A DNA stretch of 42,500 nt from Glandiceps talaboti. Lineage: Eukaryota; Hemichordata; Enteropneusta; Spengelidae. The translations under genes and the position numbers were made by a program. The stretch lies in contig NC_135552.1 in assembly GCF_964340395.1 (NCBI RefSeq), positions 3,095,517 through 3,138,016 on the forward strand. Reading direction: 5' to 3'. Shown one piece after another: positions 23,001 to 33,392 of this stretch. The stretch's first letter is position 1; each line of letters starts with the position of its first letter. Below the pieces are notes generated by a model. It ran no database searches. It saw only the letters and a list, made by a program, of their open reading frames with translations, and was not told the origin of the DNA.

Positions 23001-23726
23001 CACATGGGTCAGCAAGCATGTAATTGATTGATCCGATTGATCGATCGATCAATTTATTGATTGATTTATTATTTGGTTGAATAATTGATCGATTGAATGA
23101 TTATTTTTTGTGGTGAAATAAAACTTATTTTGTGTGTGATATTTATCAATTGATTTTTTTGTTGTGATATAAAGCTTTTTTTCTTCTTTCCCTGGTTACT
23201 TTTCTTTCTTTCAGTTAATTGTACATAATAGTTTCTCTGTTGACTAAATAAAGACACTTTATGCATTCTTCTCTTATATTAAAACACCCCTAATCTTATA
23301 ATTAGCCGGGTTCAGTTACCATGAACATTTGCTTTATCTCTTATCTTCTGGGAGATTATCACATCAAACAAACCCTCAAACATGCACTAACAAGGAAGAA
23401 AGTACTGTGCATAACTGAGTGTGATAATCTCCCATGGCCCAGAAGATAAGAGATAAGGCAAGATTTGTGGTAACTGACCCCAGCTGGGATTAAGGGTATT
23501 TTCAATTAGATAAGAGGAGAAGAATGGACAGGGAAAAGAAAAAAAGTTTTATCACCATAAAAAATCAATGTCTGAGTCAATTGATCAATATCACACACAA
23601 AAAAATAAGCTTTATTTCACCCCAAAAATTAATCATTCAATCGCGATCAATCATTCAACCAAATAATATATCAATAAACAAATCGATTGATCAATCGATT
23701 AATCACATGCTCGCTGACCCCCTGTG
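23001..23726. mobile_element. foldback MITE, hAT-like, copy 1
   Basis: A 726-bp element whose two halves are inverted copies of each other. Its ends are CACATGGGTCAGCAAGCATG and, on the other strand, CACAGGGGGTCAGCGAGCAT. The arms are rich in GATCGATC and ATTGATTG. A nested inverted pair lies near the centre (GGGAGATTATCACA with TGTGATAATCTCCCA). It is flanked by GATAAGAG at 22993-23000 and 23726-23733 (the first G of the right copy is also the last element base), an 8-bp target duplication as expected for hAT transposons. No protein is encoded. Confidence 0.85.
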
Positions 23727-23944
23727 ATAAGAGTAACGATAAGGGACATGTCAGTTTCTACCGCCATTGGGCCGGAGGGGTGGATTTTTCTATCAACCCG
23801 ACGAAAAGTCACTGATCCCCATCTGTAAAACCGAAAACAGGCTGCGACCCCTATACAGTTAAATCTAAAACACGATCCCGACACCCACCCCCTCCCATAT
23901 ATCATATTCACTTGCAAGGTATTACTTCTTGACTGCTGTGTCTT

Positions 23945-24480
23945 GTAAATACTTTACAAGACAGGCCTTACCATCATGTAATAGCGGCTACACAGAGTTG
24001 ATATATTACAAAAAATCTTTAATATCACCTTGACAGTAAAAGTAGGGGGAAATCTCGGAGAAAGGAATTTGTACACCTCTGATGGGATGAGGGGGTCCGA
24101 AGTCCTAGGTCCCTAGCCCTAGAAGCTTTGGAGGTTTTTTGAAGTCAAAGCCAATTTTAGGCTATTCAGACATTTGGACAGTAATTGCCATGATCCAAGC
24201 TTTACAAGACAACACCAACATGTCATATGTAATGAGCAACTACACAAGGTTGAAATATGTATTTTTTAAAACTTGAATTTAATAACATCTTGAAAGTAAC
24301 AGATCAGGGGAATGAAAAACTTTAGACAGGGATATGTCCACCTCTCATGAGGGGTCCTAGATAGGGCAAGGGGGTCTCCCGGGCCCCAGAAGCGCTGGAG
24401 GTTTCTTGACTCTTACAGCCAATTTTGTTGGAGAGTTTCTTTACTTCAATAGTTTTTGATTTTTGGCTCTATTAAGGCAA
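23945..24480. repeat. diverged 250-bp tandem duplication
   Basis: Two successive copies share, in order, ACAAGAC, CATGTAAT, a phrase like TGTCCACCTCTCATGAGGGG, CTAG.AGGG and GGAGGTTT.TTGA. Similarity is moderate. No gene is seen. Confidence 0.6.
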
Positions 24481-24757
24481 TTTTTAGGTTATTTATAACC
24501 TTAAAGCTTTTTAGGTAAAATTCCACAGCTTCGAAAAGCTAAAGTTAATGTAAGTTTTAAACCAGTTTCGTATGTCACACAAATGTAACAATGGTAGTGT
24601 CCGTAACATTGGTATAGTGGCATTACTATTGCATATATAGTAAAGTCATCACTGGTATTTGTTAGAGAACGTTATGGTGCTATACCTACTACCGTATGTG
24701 TACTAGAAACTCAGGCTGGATCGAAGAATTAATCTGATGAGATGTGGTGCTTTGTAG

Positions 24758-24966
24758 CACAGGGGCGTGTAATATTTCATAGATTGTTGTTTTCTTATTG
24801 CTTAGAATGCCATTTTCTTAGGACAATATCGTACGAATCTTGCTGCTACAAATGTATCAATCTCTATAAGTTACGAAGAAATATGTAGGAATATAATCAA
24901 AAGGTTGTAATATTTAGTCTGTAGACCTGGAAAACAACAATCTATGAAATATTACACGCCCCTGTG
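24758..24966. mobile_element. 209-bp hAT-like MITE with perfect TSD
   Basis: Perfect 37-bp terminal inverted repeats (24758-24794 and 24930-24966) start CACAGGGGCGTGTAATATTT. The element is flanked by exact 8-bp direct repeats CTTTGTAG (24750-24757 and 24967-24974). The 8-bp duplication and CA...TG ends fit the hAT superfamily. The perfect arms suggest recent insertion. It lacks coding capacity. Confidence 0.95.
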
Positions 24967-25442
24967 CTTTGTAGTGTCGGTAACATATGTAGTGTCCGAA
25001 ATAGTATACAATGCGTATAAATCTCTTCATACATAGAGCAATTTAGATTAACTTCTATGGACATTACCAACAAAGCGCGCAATAATTATATGTGCATCAT
25101 AATATTGATTGTGAAATAGTCCAGTATTTACCGTACGAGACATGTTCTGTAATTAACTAGTGTGGTAGGTAATGTAAATGTATATGTATATTTATGTTTC
25201 AATGTCACTCTAGGTGAAGTATATAGGTACGAAACGTGGACAGGAACAAATACCACAGTTCAGACGGTGGAGTTGCCTCTGAGGCCTCTGACCTCTGTCT
25301 GAGAAGTCGACCCTACCCGTACCCCTCGCTCGGACTGTTTAGTTGTAATGTCTTCCATAGTCGAGTGAATGTACTACTAGTATTCAATCACATCCGCGGT
25401 GTAAATTTACCCATGATTCACTTGTACCGGAAGAGCTTTTTG

Positions 25443-25589
25443 ATGTCTCGGTTTGGGAAAACACTGCAAAGAGGGATCTTGAGACAACGAATTTATATTC
25501 TAACTACAAGTACTACTATTACTTCGAGAAACCAAGGTCGTGAGCAGATCAGGCTGAATCGTATGCTGTCAACCAAACGCCCAGCAAGA
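25443..25589 (+). other. possible upstream exon of the PHOSPHO2-like gene
   Basis: An open frame reaching back to 25236 ends at a donor site GCAAGA/GTGAGT in phase 0. The next good acceptor (TTCTATTTTAG, 28146) starts AAA AAT AAA ATG in the same phase, so joining them extends the phosphatase frame upstream without a stop. From the ATG at 25443 the extension is 49 residues, rich in R, K, S and T with a single Glu: MSRFGKTLQRGILRQRIYIL and onward. That composition resembles a mitochondrial presequence. It could equally be a 5'UTR exon that happens to be open. Confidence 0.35.
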
Positions 25590-25749
25590 GTGAGTAATTG
25601 TGTGCTGTGAATGTTTACATTGACTTCATGTTTCTTTGCTTGCTATGCTTTACTTTGATTGAAGTCGGGACTAGTCTTGCTGCTAGACCCCGCGAGTTAT
25701 TAAGTTCAGTTCAGTTCAGTTCGATTAGTTTCCTTCAATATCTGGAGAA

Positions 25750-26210
25750 CCACTAAGTTACTTAATCCCAACACCAAGGAAAACACACCAAGTGTGGTAA
25801 TCTACTAGACTGCCTCATTGGGATAGAAAGTTGCTCACTGTGCATGTGTGGGCGATAGCCCGAATGGCAGAAGAAAGCCCGCGGGCCAGCAGCTAGACTA
25901 AGTAGGGATTCGATTCTGACTCGTCCTGCTTGCAGGGACGACTTATTCCGTATGCAAGCAGGACTAGATTCTAACGTACACCATCCAGCAAAGCCGTCTG
26001 TAGCAAGGCCATAGACAAGTCTGAGTATATTTCTAGCACACCAACACTGAGAAGGAAAGGGGACAACAAAATGCATTGTCCAGCTTGCAGATCGAGCGTG
26101 TATTACTATGTCGTCCCTTGAGCAAATTACTTGCACCATGTGCAAAGTGTAAGCAGGGCTAAATCCTGACATGCTCGGCTACAGGCCTGCACTGCATGAA
26201 AGGAGGTGGG
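25750..26210. other. intergenic stretch with a small inverted repeat
   Basis: It contains GTCCTGCTTGCA paired with TGCAAGCAGGAC (25924-25968) and the words GGGATTCGATTCTGAC and CGTATGCAAGCAGG. These recur in partly inverted order near 32098-32160, indicating a shared dispersed repeat. No gene is supported. Confidence 0.5.
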
Positions 26211-26357
26211 ATGGTGCCCCTCCCCCCCCCCCCATCAGTGTAATTTTTGATATGCTTGTTATGCTTTCTTTCTGTTGATATCATTGATAGCTAAGTCTAG
26301 TACCACCCTGGTGTCAGTAGCCAGCCCTCACTGGAGAGACTACTGACACTGCAGTGT

Positions 26358-26800
26358 CACTAGCAATTCCTCACTGGAAACGGCTAGTGCCATCACAAAC
26401 GATATCCTGGGCCTCGATATTTCTCATCGCTGAACATTTCCCAACAAATAAATCACATAGAACTCTTCAAATGCTTCTATTTTACGTTAAAACATCAAAT
26501 GGAAACCTATTACAACTCAAAAAAGTCTCTGTAGCTGCAGTGTCACAAACATCAGCGTTATTGTGCGTACACATGACATCGATACTTTCCCGACCGAATG
26601 GCTGCTGCTATGGAGCCTTTTTGAGTGGTTGTGCGCTGCACAAGAAATGAAATAATTGGTTTCCATTTTGTGTTTTAAGGTAAAATGGAAGCATTTGAAG
26701 AGTTCTGTGTGATTTATTTGTTGGGAGATGTTCAACAACAAGAAATATCGTGGTGGCACTAGTCATTCCTCACTGGAACAGCTAGTGCCACTGTGGTGGT
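26358..26800. mobile_element. foldback element with inverted arms and unique centre
   Basis: The left arm (about 26358-26520) carries CACTAGCAATTCCTCACTGG, CCCAACAAATAAATCACA and GAACTCTTCAAATGCTTC. The right arm (about 26645-26800) carries the same sequence inverted, for example GAAGCATTTGAAGAGTTC and TGTGATTTATTTGTTGGG. The centre of about 125 bp is not repeated. The open frames 26354-26650 + and 26517-26759 - are mirror artefacts of the arms. Confidence 0.8.
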
Positions 26801-28146
26801 ACTAGACACTCCAATCATTGATATAGTTCTTCAGGTAAGTCTCTTATAAACTAAATGTAAGAACCTGAGATCGAATCATGGGCCTTTAACATGTTAATGT
26901 TTGCTTGTTTGTTTGTTTGTTTGTTGGTAAATTACCCGGTAATTGGTAAAAAAATTGTCACACCTTGGTTATAAATTATACCCTGCATGTTAGTCATGTG
27001 TCTGTCAAAGAGAAAACTGTTCACTGTTTACAGTATTAATTGTACTCTGTTTATGCATACAGCCAGGGTTATCAGCATCAGCCTCAAATATTCTACCCCT
27101 GTAGTCATAGCAACAATGTTTCAAATAGTTTTATGTATAATTCAATTTATAACATGCATAAGCCAAGTTGAAAAAAAAAGAAGAAATTTATACCCTGGTC
27201 GTTCTGCGTCACAACAATGTGTGACTGTCTATATCACAACAACATGTTTCTATGTCATTGGTTCTGCCATTAGACCTTACACAAAAGACAATTTGAATTC
27301 TTGTCATAAAGACTAGCATTTGGGGGTTTTCTCATCATTTTACTCTAAAACAGAACACATCAAAAGCTGCGTCAACGAGGATTGTCACAGCATCGAGCAG
27401 TCTACGCAACAGACGTGTACTGTGCAACAACATCCTGTCCTCCCACCCGTGGGTGGTTGTGGCAGACTAGACTGATTGATGAATATCACCTGACATATGC
27501 TTGTTTGCTTATTTTGGTGAGAACAGTTATGGGATGTTGGTCATCGATAACACACCTCAAGTAGACTGGCTGCTCACATGCTCTATCAAGCCACGCTGAT
27601 GAAGCTTTTACCAGAAGTGTTTTTGTCTTTGTTTACTAAATAAGAAGTAAGGCTTCATCAAATAAAGACTTTGTTTGCCATCCTTGGATTTCCCCAAAAT
27701 CTACCAGGCAGACAGAGAAAAAAACGACAATGCTATAATGTAGCATGTTATGTAAAATTCACTTTTCTCTTGATTCATTTTCTGTTTGTACCTAAATCTG
27801 CTAGATTATTGAAATATAAGTTTATAACTGTCAAAATCCAAAGTTGGATTGTCTTAAACAAATATTTTGATATATGTTGTTATTCTGAAGATATTTGAAG
27901 TCTTTACATTTACAGTAGTATCAAATATGGCAATGCACAGAAATTTTAAGCAAATGAAATGTGTTTGTTTTTTCTAGATCTATCATCAAATCTACTTACA
28001 CACAGATAACAAACAAAGAATTTAATTGATGGCCCCTTAACAAGAAAGTTGTCACATTGTAGATTGTTTATTTCATAAAGATTCTGATCCAGTTTTTCAC
28101 TGCAGACAGATATTTCCTTATTATGTATGTTTTCATTCTATTTTAG
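26801..28146. other. intergenic or intronic stretch before the phosphatase exon
   Basis: It contains a short (TTTG)n run near 26902-26924 and otherwise unassigned AT-rich DNA. Open frames at 26987-27316, 27382-27564 and 27671-27898 resemble no known family. If the exon at 25443-25589 is real, this is its intron. Confidence 0.5.
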
Positions 28147-28155
28147 AAAAATAAA

Positions 28156-28896
28156 ATGGCCCAGAATAGTGGTAACACTCGGATTCTCCTGGTATGTGAC
28201 TTTGATCACACAATTGTTGATGATAACTGTGATACATATATAAAAATTCTTTTACCCAATGAAACTATTCCTGAGCGTATTCGTCGGCATTATCGCATGC
28301 ACCGAAGCTGGACAGATTTCATGGGTGAAATATTTCAATACATGCAAAGTTTGAAGGTCACACCTCAGCAGATAATTGACTGCATGCATAGTATTAAGTT
28401 CACAGATGGGATGAAAGAACTTCTGGAGTACCAAGCAAAACAAGACAACATTGATTTCATAATATTGTCTGATGCCAATATGGTTTTCATCCGTGAAGCA
28501 CTAGAGGGTGCTAGACTGAATAATGACATCAACGATATTTTCAGCAATCCAGCCAAGTTCAATGATGAAGGGTGCTTGGAAATCAAGCATTACCACAGTC
28601 ATGACTGTGACTTGTGCCCCTCTAATATGTGCAAGAAACTAATATTGAAAGAATACAGAGAAAAGCAGCACAAGGAGGGCATAGAATATGATAGAGTCTG
28701 CTATGTAGGAGATGGTGGAAATGATTTTTGTCCATCCCAGTCTCTTTGTGAATCTGATGTAGTATTTCCTAGAGTTGGGTATAATTTGATTGATAAAATT
28801 ACAAAGTTTAAAAAGAAAGGTAAAAATTTTAATGCTAAAGTTGTTCCTTGGGTTTCTGGTCAAGAAGTACTTGACACTATCAAGAAACTTATATGA
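28156..28896 (+). CDS. PHOSPHO2: PHOSPHO2-like HAD phosphatase
   Basis: A 246-aa single-exon coding region of the PHOSPHO1/PHOSPHO2 branch of the haloacid dehalogenase superfamily. Vertebrate PHOSPHO2 is about 241 aa. Motif I is DFDHT at residues 15-19 with nucleophile D15 and acid/base D17. Motif II is the Ser of ILSDAN (S105). The family-specific HYHSHDCDLCPSNMCK lies at 145-160, and motif IV is GDGGND at 185-190, supplying Mg2+-binding acidic residues. PHOSPHO1 acts on phosphoethanolamine and phosphocholine; human PHOSPHO2 is reported to act on pyridoxal 5'-phosphate. Substrate choice here is inferred only from overall similarity and length. A splice acceptor (TTCTATTTTAG, ends 28146) lies nine bases before the ATG, so a 5' exon must exist. 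The gene is head-to-head with CFAP210. Confidence 0.95.
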   Translation: MAQNSGNTRILLVCDFDHTIVDDNCDTYIKILLPNETIPERIRRHYRMHRSWTDFMGEIFQYMQSLKVTPQQIIDCMHSIKFTDGMKELLEYQAKQDNIDFIILSDANMVFIREALEGARLNNDINDIFSNPAKFNDEGCLEIKHYHSHDCDLCPSNMCKKLILKEYREKQHKEGIEYDRVCYVGDGGNDFCPSQSLCESDVVFPRVGYNLIDKITKFKKKGKNFNAKVVPWVSGQEVLDTIKKLI

Positions 28897-29324
28897 ATAC
28901 CAAACAGTATTCAGGGAGAGCAGACTCAAGTCATTTCGATTCAGTTATAACTTTAACTTGCAGGCCTAGATTGTGACAATAATTAACAATATTTGGTACT
29001 GTGTACTTGAAAAGTTAAAATGTGAAACTGAAAGCTCAGTAGAATTGAACAAGGGGCACATTTGATTTGATTTGCATAATCATTATTACGATTCATCGAT
29101 CACAATCTGGACTTTGTCTTTGGTAAATGTCAGTCACAATCTACTACAATACCAAATCATATTACAATGAATATAGAATGACAATATTTATAAGATGTGT
29201 TGTAAGGGTATTCAATTTCCTTTTGATGACAACATATGGGAACTTGTAGTCTATTAAATGTACACTAGCTTGGACATTGTTTTCATCATCAAGCAGGTAG
29301 CCAAAGATATTATTTTATCATATA
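28897..29324. other. 3' flank of the phosphatase gene
   Basis: AT-rich sequence presumably including the 3'UTR. ATTAAA at 29253-29258 is a possible poly(A) signal, assigned by position only. Nothing else is recognised. Confidence 0.4.
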
Positions 29325-29445
29325 CATAATTTATTCACTAAAAATCGGTCAATTCCTCTTAAAAAGATATTGTATCTGTTAATTAGTGGTCAATATTATC
29401 TGTAGGTAGTATAGTGGCAAGTTTAAATCTTAAAACTATACTTAT
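29325..29445. repeat. left member of a direct repeat pair
   Basis: It shares TATTCACT.AAAAT, GT.GTTAA..AGTGGTC and TATTATC.(A/G)TA(A/G)GTAGT with 30675-30775 in the same orientation. The two copies bracket the 150-bp array. Confidence 0.55.
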
Positions 29446-29549
29446 TAGTCCCCGCGGACGAAGTCCGGAACGGGGACTTATGGATTGGGTTCCGTCTGTC
29501 CGTCCGTCCGTCCGTGCGTCCGCAGCCGTTTCTTGGAGATGCCTGGACC

Positions 29550-30445
29550 GATTTTTTTCAAACTTGGTACAGGGGCAACATGCTATGGCATACATATGCA
29601 CGTCAATTTGTTTTATGATACGATCCAATATGGTCGCCTAGCAACCATTTTGTTTGCGAATTTTCCCTGTCTAAAGCCATAACTCAGACATGCTTTAACA
29701 GATCTCATTCAAAGTTAGTATTAGGACAGTGTTCTATGACATACATGTGCATATTCATTGTTTGTCATGATACGATCCAATATGGCCGCCTAGCAGCCAT
29801 TTTGTTTGTGAATTTTCATGTCCAAAGCCATAACTCAGACATGCTTGAACAGATCTCATTCAAAGTTGGTATTAGGACAATGTTCTATGACATACATGTG
29901 CATATCCATTTTCATTGTGATACGATCCAATATGGCTGCCTGGTAGCCATTTTGTTTGCGAATTTTCATGTCCAAAGCCATAACTCAGACATGCTTGAAC
30001 AGATCTCATTCAAAGTTGGTATTGGGACAGTGTTCTATGACATACATGTGCATATCCATTTTCATTGTGATACGATCCAATATGGCTGCCTGGTAGCCAT
30101 TTTGTTTGCGAATTTTCATGTCCAAAGCCATAACTCAGACATGCCTGAACAGATCTCATTCAAAGTTGGTATTAGGACAGTGTTCTATGACATACATGTG
30201 CATATCCATTTTCGTTGTGATACGATCCAATATGGCTGCCTGGCAGCCATTTTGTTTATGAATTTTCCATGTCCAAAGCCATAACTCAGACATGCTTAAA
30301 CAGATCTCATTCAAAGTTGGTATTAGGACAGTGTTCTATGACATACATGTGCATATCCATTTTCGTTGTGATACGATCCAATATGGCTGCCTGGCAGCCA
30401 TTTTGTTTTGTGAATTTTCCATGTCCAAAGCCATAACTCAGACTC
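29550..30445. repeat. 150-bp tandem repeat, about six units
   Basis: Units run GTGTTCTATGACATACATGT, CGATCCAATATGG, CAGCCATTTTGTTTG, CCATAACTCAGACATGCTTG and AACAGATCTCATTCAAAGTT. The period of about 150 is a multiple of three, and the unit happens to be open, so a 182-codon frame appears at 29736-30284; it is not credited as a gene. A related, diverged sequence appears near 41560-41720. A (CCGT)n run lies just left at 29497-29520. Confidence 0.93.
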
Positions 30446-31399
30446 CATTTTCATCATGATATGATCCCCCATACCCAACCAATCCTTTATTGTTGTAGGC
30501 ATATTCCATGTCCAACAAGCACACACAACATATCTAAGTCTGTTTGTTTTAGGTTCACAAATGTTGTTGCGTGATCAGAGTAGTGATAATTCCTTAAAAC
30601 CCAATTATAGTGGGGACTATGTCATTCTCAATGACTTGTTCACTGTTGTAACTGGAATATCAGTTTTCGATCGACCTGGATATATTCACTGAAAATTAGA
30701 CATCGTGCATGTTAACCAGTGGTCGCTATTATCCATAAGTAGTGCAGAAACAGGTTGAAATCATGATCACCATTGAGGGCGCTGATTTTTGGGTGCAGAC
30801 CCAAAACTTGATTTATAGTGTACCAGGGTATACTGGTTCAAAAACTATGTATACCCACAGGTGATGCGATACTGTTTACGGTGTACAATATTACAAGTTA
30901 GTTATTGTATCTAACAGAACATTTTCAAAACATGTACCAGTTGCAGCTTGAATAAAGTCAACTGAACAAACTGTTGCATATAAGGCTCTCCTAGGGATAC
31001 AGCACGACTGTACCAGTATGCCTGTGCTTTGTTTTGGCAATCTTCAGAATTGTAGGCTGGGATTTTGCATCAAACTAGAACACTGTCTTTAAGTGCTGCT
31101 GGTAGAGAACTCCAAAGTTATGCATTACTGAAACTAATATTGTTGAAATGCAAGTATGTGATGTTGAAAACTTACTAAAATGGTTATATTATATGGATGA
31201 GGATTGGGTACAATTTATTTTGGATTTTTAATTTATAAGACAATTTCATGATGGCTTCCGACCTGAAAAATCAATGTGAAATAACATATGCCAAGTCCTT
31301 GTTTGTAACTCAGTACATAGCAAGCAATTGATAAATGTGTAAAAACCTTTGAATTGTACATAAAATAATAAACTTTTTACACAACAAGTAAAGATTGTT
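30446..31399. other. gene-free stretch
   Basis: It includes the right member of the direct repeat pair (30675-30775). Nothing else is recognised. Confidence 0.5.
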
Positions 31400-31635
31400 T
31401 ATGCATGATCGACTGTTTGTCCAGTGTGATAATCTCCCAGAGGATGAGAGATAAAGCAAACTGTTAATATATGATCTCTTGCCGATTATAAGATTAGGGG
31501 TGTTTTAATTTAGATAAGAGGAGAAGAATGGACAAGGCAGTCTTTATTTAGTCAATAAAAAGATACAGCTGAAAGAGAGTAAAGTAGACAAGGAAAGAGA
31601 GAGAAAAAAAGTTTTATATCGCCACAAAACTCAAT
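31400..31635. mobile_element. foldback MITE family, partial copy
   Basis: It matches the middle and start of the right arm of the copy at 32723-33310, with shared words CCAGTGTGATAATCTCCCA, GATAAAGCAAACTGTTAAT, ATTATAAGATTAGG and AGAAGAATGGACAAGGC. The outer ends are missing. Confidence 0.8.
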
Positions 31636-31751
31636 GAGTAAATATGGTGTATTCCCGTTATTGAATGTCCGGTCATTTAGCAGGTAAGCGTCTTAAGAGG
31701 GCGTCCCATATTTGACAAAGTGAGGGCTAGAATTTTCTTCATGACTGCTAA

Positions 31752-31964
31752 TACTATGGCAATGCACGAAACTGTGAACACAATGTGCGTAAAGAACTCC
31801 GTGCATTCTTAAATGAGAGGAAAATTACCTCATCGAAAATGAGAAAGGCCGATCTACTTGAACTCGCAAAAAGTGCCGTCAATTTGGGCTTGGAAACATT
31901 GGAAAATTTTTGTATTTATCTGTGTGCATGGTATGAATACATCGATATTAAACAGAAAGTATGA
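31752..31964 (+). pseudogene. decayed coding fragment, SAP-like helices
   Basis: A 70-codon open stretch without an early ATG encodes HNVRKELRAFLNERK followed by SKMRKADLLELAKSAVNLGL. The pattern of Leu and charged residues looks like two helices of an SAP-type DNA-binding domain, of the kind seen in several transposon-related proteins. After GLETLENF the sequence loses protein-like character. There is no AG acceptor just upstream in the frame. It is most likely a relic of a mobile element or an orphan exon. Confidence 0.35.
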
Positions 31965-32722
31965 TTTACATTGTCTTTATTTCCACAACGTAATTTATAA
32001 TATAATGTTCTCATACAATATAATTACTTTTAAATTAACATACTAACTGGTATTAATGAAATGTGTAACAACTTCAGTCGTATTACAATCAAATGTAGTC
32101 CTGCTTGCATACGTACGGAGTAATCCGGGACTCGATTCTGACAATTGTCCCTACTATTTCTCCGTCCTGCTAAGAGCCAGCCAAGAAACCCGGGTTTACT
32201 AAAAATACCGGTAACTAAGGAATAAAATCGCCCAGTGGTCAAATATTATCAATAAATCTATTATTTAGTCGGTGTACCTCATTTTGACTGCAAAAGTCCT
32301 ATAGCGGATGACCAAAACTATCAAAATCGGAACTTTTCAAGTTCTACCGTAAATTTAGCTACGTCGGCACAAGTGTCTCTGGGTAATTATTCATATCATT
32401 GCTCTTTGCAGGGCGGTGTTTAGAGTCAAGTCAGCAATATATACTCGTGCACCGCCTGTAACCAGGGCTAAATCAAATGATATATCAGCACTGACATACC
32501 GTAACTTCTGTCAATCAACATTCAAACTGTCGGATAACTCGTGTTTTGCCGATTTGCCCATAAAAGTTACATATTCCTGCAGCGATGGTAACACACTGGT
32601 TAGCGACAGGTTTCAGATTGAGTGGCATTATTGTTAGTCGATAATAAAATATTAAAATATTACAGTCGGGACAGCACGGTAAGTGAGAGAAAACTCGGTG
32701 TCAGCCATTTCAGTGGGACAAT

Positions 32723-33310
32723 CACAGGGGCAGCAAGCATGTAACTGATTGATTGATCGATCGATCGATCGGTTGTTTTATTGATTGATCGATTTATTAT
32801 TTAGTTGAATGATTGATCAATTGAATGATCAATTTTTGTGGTGCAATATAACTTATTTTGATCATGCATAAACTAGTAAGGAAGAGAACTTACTAGTTTA
32901 TGCATGGTCGAATGTTTGTCCAGTGTGATAATCTCCCATCAGATGAGAGATAAAGCAAACTGTTAATGTAAGTGATCTCTCGCCAATTATAAGATTAGGA
33001 ATGTTTTAATTTAGATAAGATGAGAAGAATGGACAAGGCGTATTTATTTAGTCAATAAAGAAAAGAGAGAATTACATACAGCCTCAGACTGCTAGTGGTC
33101 TGAGAGATATATATAGCTGAGAGCAAAGTAACCAGGGAAAGAAAAAGAAGTAGTTTTAAAACTCAGTGAATTGATCAATGTCACACACAAAATAAGTTAT
33201 ATTGCACCACAAAAATTGATCGATCAACCATTCAACCAAATAATAAATCGATCAATCAATAAATCAATCGATCGATCGATCAATCAGTTACATGCTCGCT
33301 GCCCCCTGTG
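32723..33310. mobile_element. foldback MITE, hAT-like, copy 2
   Basis: A 588-bp element from the same family as 23001-23726. Its ends are CACAGGGGCAGCAAGCATGT and, inverted, CACAGGGGGCAGCGAGCATG. Flanks are GGGACAAT (32715-32722) and GGGACAGT (33310-33317), an 8-bp target duplication with one mismatch. The inner part holds a palindrome ACTAGTAAG.../CTTACTAGT near 32870-32900. Confidence 0.85.
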
Positions 33311-33392
33311 GGACAGTGGTCAACTATTCTGGCCCACACTTCCGGTTCTAAAACAGCGCCCCTTGTGGCCAAACGATCATATTGTTTATCTT

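Noticed and set aside
26354-26759. 98-codon + and 80-codon - frames
   Set aside because: They lie in mirror-image arms of a foldback element.
28639-28929. 96-codon minus strand frame
   Set aside because: It is antisense to the well-supported phosphatase gene.
29736-30284. 182-codon frame with 50-residue repeats
   Set aside because: It follows the 150-bp tandem unit, whose period is divisible by three; no start context, splice sites or family resemblance.
32410-32637. Frame after a TTTGCAG acceptor-like site, with PIKVTYSCSDG reminiscent of a sushi/CCP domain
   Set aside because: Only one weak stretch, an isolated position, no matching donor in the expected phase and no second domain; insufficient to call an exon.
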